Source: an uncultured bacterium | Lineage (GTDB): Bacteria > Patescibacteriota > Saccharimonadia > Saccharimonadales > Saccharimonadaceae | DNA length: 10,123 nt | Direction of reading: 5' to 3' | Assembly: GCA_903861015.1 (NCBI GenBank) | Contig: CAIOSL010000068.1 | Location: 1 to 10,123, forward strand | Part shown: in pieces, positions 5,946 to 10,123 of the stretch | Layout: each line of letters begins with the position of its first letter | Position numbering within the stretch: position 1 is the first letter of the stretch | Notes under the pieces: generated by a model | What the model saw: only the letters and a program-made list of their open reading frames with translations | Databases searched by the model: none | What the model was told of the DNA's origin: nothing | Translations under genes and position numbers: made by a program

Positions 5946-6433
5946 TAAAAACAGTGGTTTTGGGCGGCGGTTGTTTTTGGGGAATGCAAGAGCTATTTCG
6001 GGCACAGACCGGGGTGACCGACAGTCGAGTTGGCTATGCTGGCGGATCAGTTGACGACCCAACTTACGAGAACCATACCGGGCACGCCGAAGTCTTAGAG
6101 ATCAGCTATAACACCGACCAGACAAATCTTGACAACATACTGGACTTCTTTTTTCAAATTCACGACCCAACAACAATTAACCGTCAGGGAAATGACGTCG
6201 GCACGTCGTATCGGTCGGTGATATTTTATGGCGACGAGGCGGAGCGGCAACAGGCCCAGGATTTTATTAACCTGGTTAATCAGTCGGGGCGCTGGCCTGA
6301 TCCGGTAGTAACGACCATCGAGCCGCTGACCAAATTCTATTTGGCCGAAGATTATCATCAGGATTATTTACAAAAGTATCCCGAAGGCTATACCTGCCAT
6401 TATGTCCGTCCGGGCGGCAGCTACCTGGCTTAA
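5942..6433 (+). CDS. msrA: Peptide-methionine (S)-S-oxide reductase MsrA
   Basis: Reduces the S form of methionine sulfoxide, complementing MsrB, so together they repair both diastereomers. The 163-residue protein is a compact cytoplasmic MsrA. Catalytic Cys11 lies in GGCFWGMQE. GYAGG (31-35) and TGHAEVLEISY (46-56) follow, with Glu50 the family's acid. HDPTTINRQGNDVGTSYRS (74-92) is the family signature, and FYLAEDYHQDYLQKYP (132-147) is near the C-terminus. The cysteine-rich tail of E. coli MsrA is missing; Cys152 (YTCHYVR) is the only later Cys. The start is set by AGGAG at 5931-5935, 6 nt upstream, inside the msrB end. Its TAA stop shares a TTAA with the stop of the convergent VOC gene. 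Confidence 0.96.
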   Translation: MIKTVVLGGGCFWGMQELFRAQTGVTDSRVGYAGGSVDDPTYENHTGHAEVLEISYNTDQTNLDNILDFFFQIHDPTTINRQGNDVGTSYRSVIFYGDEAERQQAQDFINLVNQSGRWPDPVVTTIEPLTKFYLAEDYHQDYLQKYPEGYTCHYVRPGGSYLA

Positions 6434-6894
6434 TTAGTCTGGTCGTGGGCGGCCTGCAAGCCGGCAATGTCAAGCTTGGTCATGGCCAACATGGCTTTCA
6501 TCACATTACCTGATTTAACGGGGTTGGGGTCGGTCATAAGTTCGCCCAGTTGTTTTGGAATAACCTGCCACGACACTCCAAATTGGTCTTTGAGCCAGCC
6601 GCATTGACCGGGTTGACCACCACTGCCAGACAGAGCATCCCAGTAATAATCGACTTCGGTTTGGTCATTACAATAAACGAATAGCGAAGTGCCGTCACAG
6701 AACTTAAAATAATCGCCACCATCCATCGCCATAAAATCTTGGCCATCCAGATTAAAAGCAGCGTGTAGCAATTGATCGCTGCCTGGCATCATGGTTATAT
6801 GATCGACTGACGATTTCTTAAAGATTGATAAGTAAAAATCGATAGCTTTTTTGCCATCTTTTTTAAAAGTTAGAAACGGTGTTATTTTTTGCAT
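6430..6894 (-). CDS. VOC-family (PhnB-like / glyoxalase-fold) protein
   Basis: A 154-residue protein from ATG 6894. It opens with ITPFLTFKKDGKKAIDFYLSIF (4-25), the typical start of PhnB-like VOC proteins. GQDFMAMDGGDYFKF (51-65) and GWLKDQFGVSWQVIP (99-113) are hallmarks of the branch once labelled 3-demethylubiquinone methyltransferase-like. The family forms dimers of paired beta-alpha-beta-beta-beta units, often metal-binding. The reaction here is not known, and ubiquinone synthesis is not implied. It is cytoplasmic, with no signal peptide. GGGAGG at 6904-6899 with a 4-nt gap supports the ATG. A TTG at 6906 in frame would overlap that SD and is rejected. The gene is tail to tail with msrA (4-bp overlap) and divergent from the rhodanese. 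Confidence 0.9.
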   Translation of the reverse strand: MQKITPFLTFKKDGKKAIDFYLSIFKKSSVDHITMMPGSDQLLHAAFNLDGQDFMAMDGGDYFKFCDGTSLFVYCNDQTEVDYYWDALSGSGGQPGQCGWLKDQFGVSWQVIPKQLGELMTDPNPVKSGNVMKAMLAMTKLDIAGLQAAHDQTN

Positions 6895-6898
6895 ATTG

Positions 6899-6904
6899 CC
6901 TCCC
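6899..6904 (-). promoter_or_regulatory. Shine-Dalgarno of VOC gene
   Basis: GGGAGG, 4 nt before ATG 6894, is one of the strongest ribosome-binding sites here. It decides the start against the in-frame TTG at 6906. Confidence 0.65.
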
Positions 6905-6958
6905 AATGTTTATATACTACTAATTGTAGACTAGTTTTACAGATAAATAGCTGATAGT

Positions 6959-6976
6959 ATGAAGTCAAAGTTATGA
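6959..6976 (+). CDS. Possible 5-codon leader ORF overlapping rhodanese start
   Basis: ATG AAG TCA AAG TTA TGA encodes Met-Lys-Ser-Lys-Leu; its TGA overlaps the rhodanese ATG at 6973 as ATGA. No Shine-Dalgarno precedes it or the rhodanese. If the TAGTAT at 6955-6960 is the true -10, this mini-ORF is not transcribed and is chance. If transcription starts further upstream, termination and reinitiation could drive rhodanese translation. Confidence 0.25.
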   Translation: MKSKL

Positions 6977-7251
6977 AACCAGTTATCATTGATGTTCGCG
7001 AACCATATGAGTATGCCTCGGGCCATGTTGACGGGGCGCTTAATATTCCGCCGGCTAGTTTGATGGCTGGCGCCACGGAGCTAAGCGGTGTCGCTAAAAA
7101 CGCCGAGATCATTCTTTATTGCCGTAGTGGCAGCCGTTCGAATGTTGCCATGATGATTTTGCGGCAAATGGGTTATACCAATATAACCAACGGTATAAAT
7201 AAAGATCAGGTTATTGCTAAATTGCATACGCAGCCAGTTCGGGCTGAGTAG
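6973..7251 (+). CDS. Single-domain rhodanese-like sulfurtransferase
   Basis: A 92-residue single rhodanese domain, like GlpE/PspE-size proteins. PVIIDVREPYEYASGHVDGALNIPP (3-27) is the CH2A-type opening with the Asp-Val-Arg motif. ILYCRSGSRS (47-56) is the active-site loop with the persulfide-forming Cys50, and NVAMMILRQMGYTNITNG (57-74) closes the fold. It is cytoplasmic, with no signal peptide. Typical roles are sulfane-sulfur transfer or detoxification; the acceptor is unknown. It is a single-gene unit with a strong terminator directly after. No Shine-Dalgarno is visible (upstream is GAAGTCAAAGTT); a possible -10 TAGTAT lies at 6955-6960, 12 nt before the ATG. The neighbouring msrBA suggests a shared thiol/oxidative-stress theme, but not co-transcription. 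Confidence 0.93.
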   Translation: MKPVIIDVREPYEYASGHVDGALNIPPASLMAGATELSGVAKNAEIILYCRSGSRSNVAMMILRQMGYTNITNGINKDQVIAKLHTQPVRAE

Positions 7252-7268
7252 TTTTTCGACTAAAATCC

Positions 7269-7296
7269 AAAAACGTCAGCTCGGGCTGGCGTTTTT
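7269..7296 (+). terminator. Strong intrinsic terminator after rhodanese gene
   Basis: A 12-bp stem (7269-7280 with 7285-7296, one G-T pair) has a TCGG tetraloop. The right arm ends in GCGTTTTT, giving the T-tract. The A-tract on the left arm would make it partly bidirectional. It lies 17 bp after the rhodanese stop and insulates the M15 gene. Confidence 0.85.
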
Positions 7297-7317
7297 AATT
7301 TGTTATCAATTTAATGT

Positions 7318-7336
7318 AAGGACTATTATGTTATGA
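7318..7336 (+). promoter_or_regulatory. Shine-Dalgarno with 2-codon mini-ORF before M15 gene
   Basis: AAGGA (7318-7322) is 5 nt from an ATG at 7328 and 10 nt from the M15 start at 7333. The nearer ATG opens ATG TTA TGA, whose stop overlaps the M15 ATG as ATGA. Ribosomes may therefore start at 7328, stop after two codons and reinitiate at 7333, or use 7333 directly with a long spacer. Confidence 0.4.
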
Positions 7337-8022
7337 ACCAACCAGATTTAATCTATCAAGAACTTGAAGCCAAGATACCCAAATACGCTGATTTAATAAA
7401 CATTCCAATTGTGTCAAATAACGAGCCGATGGTACCGATCGAGGTGACGGCTAATTTGGCCTATAAACAAATTGGCCAAGACATGCGGCCATATACCGGC
7501 CGTCGGATATACGTTCGGCAAACGGTCGCCGAGAAACTGATTCAGGCTAGCCGAGCTTTGGCGCTGATTAACCCAGAATTGCGGCTGCAGGTTGTTTATG
7601 GTTACCGGGCGCTATCGATCCAGACTAGCTTGTTTGATCAGATAAAAGCCGATTTGCAACCAAAATTCCGTGATCCAATCGAGCTGATGGAGGCAATTCA
7701 CCGATCGATTGCTGTGCCGACGGTCGCTGGTCACCCAACTGGTGCGGCGGTCGATATTCAAATTATCAAAGCTGGTCGGCCAATCGATTTTGGTACCGAT
7801 ATCTGGCAATTTAGCCGTGACAGCTATGTTTTTTCACCGTTTATTAGCGACCGAGCGAAGGCAAATCGAATGATGCTGCGCCGGGTGATGCTCGGTGTTG
7901 GTTTTGCGTCTTATGATAGCGAATGGTGGCACTTTTCGTACGGCGACCAAGAGTGGGCGAGTTATTACGACCAGCCGTATGCGACTTATGAACAACTAGA
8001 CTTTCGGTCGGTCCACGACTAG
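7333..8022 (+). CDS. D-Ala-D-Ala dipeptidase (peptidase M15D, VanX/DdpX-like)
   Basis: A zinc dipeptidase predicted to split D-Ala-D-Ala. At 229 residues it is close to VanX length (about 200). The zinc site is visible as His134 and Asp141 in GHPTGAAVDI (133-142) and His200 in EWWHFSYGDQEWA (197-209), where Glu197 is the catalytic base. Arg92 in YGYRALSIQ (89-97) matches the substrate-binding arginine of the family. ANRMMLRRVMLGVGFASY (177-194) is the helix before the active-site strand. There is no signal peptide, so like VanX it should act in the cytoplasm. No vanH or vanA ligase is adjacent, so recycling or salvage of peptidoglycan peptides is more likely than vancomycin resistance. It follows a terminator and has its own SD. 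Its last 27 nt overlap the convergent glycosidase-like gene. Confidence 0.94.
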   Translation: MNQPDLIYQELEAKIPKYADLINIPIVSNNEPMVPIEVTANLAYKQIGQDMRPYTGRRIYVRQTVAEKLIQASRALALINPELRLQVVYGYRALSIQTSLFDQIKADLQPKFRDPIELMEAIHRSIAVPTVAGHPTGAAVDIQIIKAGRPIDFGTDIWQFSRDSYVFSPFISDRAKANRMMLRRVMLGVGFASYDSEWWHFSYGDQEWASYYDQPYATYEQLDFRSVHD

Positions 8023-9465
8023 TGATTGGTACATGGCGCGGGCTTGCTCAAAACCAATTACCCAGCCGGTTTCTAGAATACTTTTATATAGCAAGGTTTT
8101 TAAGATAGCGCCGTTAGCGTCATAGACTTCCGGAAAGCCGCCGTATTCAAGCATTTTGGCTTCGTAGGCTTTGATCTGGTAATTAGCTTCATCGGCGTAG
8201 GCTTGGTCACCGGTAACTTTATACATCAATGTTAGGGCTTTGATGTATTCCATGCCCCAAAAACTCCAGATCGCATCGCCGCCATACGACGCCACGGCAA
8301 TTCGAACTGCCAAAAATTGACGATGCGCCCTGGTGGCCTGCTGATATTTAAGCCCAAATGGTCGATCGATTTGTTGCCCATGGATATAGTCGACCGATCG
8401 GACAAAATACTGCAGCTCCTCGGGGTTGAGTGGACTTAAAAATCCAGTCGATAATACAATCAGCCAATCTGACGAATAATATTTATTCTTGATGCCTTCT
8501 GCCGATAGGTCTTCCAAAAAATGGCCTTCGTCAGGCAGCCAAAATCGATCGATAATCGCTTGCTTTAACGAGTCAAGCCGTGTCTGGTCGCTCTTGATTA
8601 AGCCCAGCTTCATTGCTAGCTGGGTGGTCTTCCAATAGATAACGTTGTCATAAAAGGCGCTGCTGCGACGGGTGATGTCCTTGGCCCCCGACATGTGGAT
8701 ATCGGTCCGGATCAGGCCGGTTGTGCGGTCAAAAACATGCTGATCGTAACCGCGGTAGAGTTTACGCAGAGTTTCTTTGTATGTTGTTAACAAAACATCG
8801 GTTGCTGCAACGGTATCCAGTTGATGGCAGGGCGGTTGGTAACTGTACGGTTGGGCCGACTCGAGGCCTTTTAGGGCGGCTAGGGCGTACAAAATTCCAA
8901 ATAGCGAATCGGACGGGTAGCTGTAAAAGTCGACACAAGTGGCCGAGTATGGCCCCATCGAAACGATGGTTGTTGATAGTTCGGGGTGTTTGTTGAACAC
9001 GCCCAGAGCGTAGGCGACCGTCTGCAGATAAACGGTCTGGCGATCGTTGAAGTCTTTTTGGTTGCTGGCGATCGATCGATCCAAGATTGGGTAATAAAAA
9101 ACGCCCAAGTTGCGGACGAACAAAGCGTTAAAGTGGTCACCCGAAATTAATAGCAGTTTTTTGGGGTTATAACGCAACTTGTGAATGTCGGCAATAATAC
9201 CTTCGACTGTGTCGGACTTTGATTTGGGTTGATTGATGTAGCGAGTGGTTATGATATAAACACCAGATTGATAAATCGCAAACCAACGCCACAGCAGGCC
9301 TTGATGAGTTTTTAATTTGTCGTTACGGTCGATGGTTTGAACAACCCGATCAATCAGCTTGGCGCGAAAGGGTAAACGGACAATAGTAAACCTGGCAAAC
9401 GGGTTGGTTAGGTAGGTGGCGATGATCGATAAAAATAAAGCGCTCGTAAGCGTAAGTTCTAGCAT
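7996..9465 (-). CDS. Six-hairpin (alpha/alpha)6 glycosidase-like protein, membrane-anchored
   Basis: A 489-residue protein I cannot place in one named family. Residues 3-20 form a hydrophobic N-terminal helix (signal anchor). The rest is almost all helical with aromatic-rich turns, as in (alpha/alpha)6 glucoamylase/debranching/trehalase-like folds. Supporting motifs are LLISGDHFNALFVRNLGVFY (105-124), RTTGLIRTD (247-255), SSDWLIVLSTGFLSP (331-345), GGDAIWSFWGMEYIKAL (395-411) and YGGFPEVYDANG (441-452). Asp110, Asp334 and Glu446 are candidate acids, but no catalytic pair can be assigned. Inferred role: acting on glycans, perhaps at the membrane surface. It stands alone with no SD; TATGAT sits 6 nt upstream of ATG. 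It is divergent from the P-type ATPase. Confidence 0.8.
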   Translation of the reverse strand: MLELTLTSALFLSIIATYLTNPFARFTIVRLPFRAKLIDRVVQTIDRNDKLKTHQGLLWRWFAIYQSGVYIITTRYINQPKSKSDTVEGIIADIHKLRYNPKKLLLISGDHFNALFVRNLGVFYYPILDRSIASNQKDFNDRQTVYLQTVAYALGVFNKHPELSTTIVSMGPYSATCVDFYSYPSDSLFGILYALAALKGLESAQPYSYQPPCHQLDTVAATDVLLTTYKETLRKLYRGYDQHVFDRTTGLIRTDIHMSGAKDITRRSSAFYDNVIYWKTTQLAMKLGLIKSDQTRLDSLKQAIIDRFWLPDEGHFLEDLSAEGIKNKYYSSDWLIVLSTGFLSPLNPEELQYFVRSVDYIHGQQIDRPFGLKYQQATRAHRQFLAVRIAVASYGGDAIWSFWGMEYIKALTLMYKVTGDQAYADEANYQIKAYEAKMLEYGGFPEVYDANGAILKTLLYKSILETGWVIGFEQARAMYQSLVVDRPKV

Positions 9466-9471
9466 GTACTA

Positions 9472-9477
9472 ATCATA
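9472..9477 (-). promoter_or_regulatory. Leaderless -10 of glycosidase-like gene
   Basis: TATGAT (5/6) on the minus strand is followed by TAGTAC and then ATG at 9465. No clear -35 at 16-18 bp. Confidence 0.5.
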
Positions 9478-9508
9478 ATTCAAAACCATAAATAACGACA
9501 GCAGGGAC

Positions 9509-9514
9509 TATAAT
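9509..9514 (+). promoter_or_regulatory. Leaderless -10 of P-type ATPase gene
   Basis: A perfect TATAAT is followed by AGTACTT and ATG at 9522 (7 nt). No clear -35 and no Shine-Dalgarno. The whole divergent intergenic region is only 56 bp, so the two promoters interleave. Confidence 0.6.
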
Positions 9515-9521
9515 AGTACTT

Positions 9522-10123
9522 ATGATTATTAATGGTTTGTCTTACGCGAGTGCTAAAGAGTTGCGGCGTCAATATGGTCCCAATACCTTCGATGATAATT
9601 TGGGTAAAAGTAAAGCTTTGTTGGCGTTTTTGGCGCGTTTTAAAAATCCGCTGGTGATTATTTTGTTGATGGCAGCGCTGTTGTCGTTGTTTTTTGGCGA
9701 TCAGGCTAGCTTTTTTATCATTATTGCCATTGTTTCGCTGAGTGTCGGGTTGGACTTCGTTAACACTTATCGGTCCGAACAAGCGGCCGAGGCGTTGAAA
9801 GACAAGGTCAGGATTAAAGCCCTGGTGATCAGAGAATCGAAAGAACATACCGTACCAGTCAGTGACTTGGTGCCGGGTGATATCGTCCGGTTGTCGGCTG
9901 GCAAAATTATTCCGGCGGACGGCGTAATCGTGGACGGCAAAGATTTGTTTACTAACGAAGCGGCCCTGACCGGCGAGTCGTTCCCGCAGGGCAAAGCGAT
10001 CGATGCCGAGGTCTTTATGGGAAGTGGTGTGGTTAGTGGCACGCTCACCGCGCTGTGCCAGTGCGCCAAAGGTTGTGGCAAGCTCGGCCCAGTGCATGTG
10101 GTCCGAACGATGGCCGAGGGACG
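9522..10123 (+). CDS. P-type ATPase, N-terminal part (cation, Mg/Ca-like class)
   Basis: 200 codons are open to the right edge; full P-type ATPases have about 800-900. An N-terminal actuator segment has LSYASAKELRRQYGPNTF (6-23), typical of P2/P3 pumps. TM1 is about 43-58 and TM2 about 63-80, with NPLVIILLM and a paired helix. The actuator domain contains VPVSDLVPGDIVRLSAGKIIPADG (111-134), then DLFTNEAALTGESFP (141-155) with TGES at 150-153, the dephosphorylation loop. NEAALTGESFP is closest to MgtA/P3B-type pumps, so magnesium or a related cation is a fair guess. The phosphorylation DKTG site lies beyond the window. Residues 174-200 fit the family poorly, with a CxCxxxC cluster (179, 181, 185). 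The start is supported by TATAAT 7 nt upstream. Confidence 0.93.
   Translation, partial: MIINGLSYASAKELRRQYGPNTFDDNLGKSKALLAFLARFKNPLVIILLMAALLSLFFGDQASFFIIIAIVSLSVGLDFVNTYRSEQAAEALKDKVRIKALVIRESKEHTVPVSDLVPGDIVRLSAGKIIPADGVIVDGKDLFTNEAALTGESFPQGKAIDAEVFMGSGVVSGTLTALCQCAKGCGKLGPVHVVRTMAEG

Noticed and set aside
6895..6906. TTG start 4 codons upstream for the VOC gene
   Set aside because: It would overlap the GGGAGG ribosome-binding site that serves ATG 6894, and the family starts at the MQKITPFL position.
7333..8022. Vancomycin-resistance cluster
   Set aside because: Only a VanX-like dipeptidase is present; no VanH, VanA/B or VanRS genes flank it.
9060..9085. Runs of GATCGATCGAT in the glycosidase-like gene
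   Set aside because: Explained by Ser-Ile-Asp/Asp-Arg codon choice in frame; no evidence of a site function.
9480..10097. 205-residue open frame on the minus strand
   Set aside because: It is antisense to the clearly conserved P-type ATPase, has low-complexity Q/H/R-rich content and no recognisable domain.
1..10123. CRISPR array, tRNA, rRNA, insertion sequence or phage att site
   Set aside because: No regularly spaced repeats, no cloverleaf with GTTCRA-type loop, no transposase and no long terminal repeats seen on either strand.

Overview
The window looks like chromosomal DNA from a small-genome, episymbiont-type bacterium of the Candidate Phyla Radiation, most likely a Candidatus Saccharibacteria (TM7) relative. 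This is inferred from gene style: very tight packing, overlapping convergent genes, a type IV prepilin, a VanX-type dipeptidase, an orphan (alpha/alpha)6 glycosidase-like protein, and one-gene stress enzymes with no biosynthetic operons. No rRNA or marker protein is present to prove it. TGA works as a stop (it ends msrB), so this is not the recoded TGA=Gly code of SR1/Gracilibacteria.

Layout. 1-739 (-): 5' part of a two-membrane-segment surface protein, running off the left edge. 828-932 (+): a 34-residue mini-prepilin, followed by a 10-bp hairpin. 1001-1777 (-): alpha/beta hydrolase. 1904-2804 (+): SRPBCC-fold protein overlapping a MarR regulator. 2777-5395 (-): a second MarR regulator with an MMPL/RND-type membrane exporter, facing the first pair tail to tail. 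5577-6433 (+): msrB-msrA, methionine sulfoxide repair. 6430-6894 (-): PhnB-like VOC protein. 6973-7251 (+): rhodanese with a strong terminator. 7333-8022 (+): M15D D-Ala-D-Ala dipeptidase. 7996-9465 (-): six-hairpin glycosidase-like protein. 9522-10123 (+): N-terminal third or less of a P-type ATPase, running off the right edge.

The genes read as an accessory stress and envelope region: repair of oxidised methionine, sulfur transfer, VOC chemistry, two small MarR-controlled modules (one with a transporter), murein peptide processing and cation transport.

The most striking signal is in the promoters. Six first-in-unit genes have a -10-like hexamer ending exactly 6 or 7 nt before the ATG, which places the predicted transcription start on or beside the A of the start codon. 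This implies leaderless mRNAs. Most other genes (msrA, the MMPL gene, the VOC gene, the M15 gene, the left-edge gene) have Shine-Dalgarno sequences. Both MarR modules also carry a palindrome over their leaderless promoter, a candidate self-operator. Three convergent gene pairs overlap at their 3' ends, and two genes begin inside the stop codon of a 2- or 5-codon mini-ORF.
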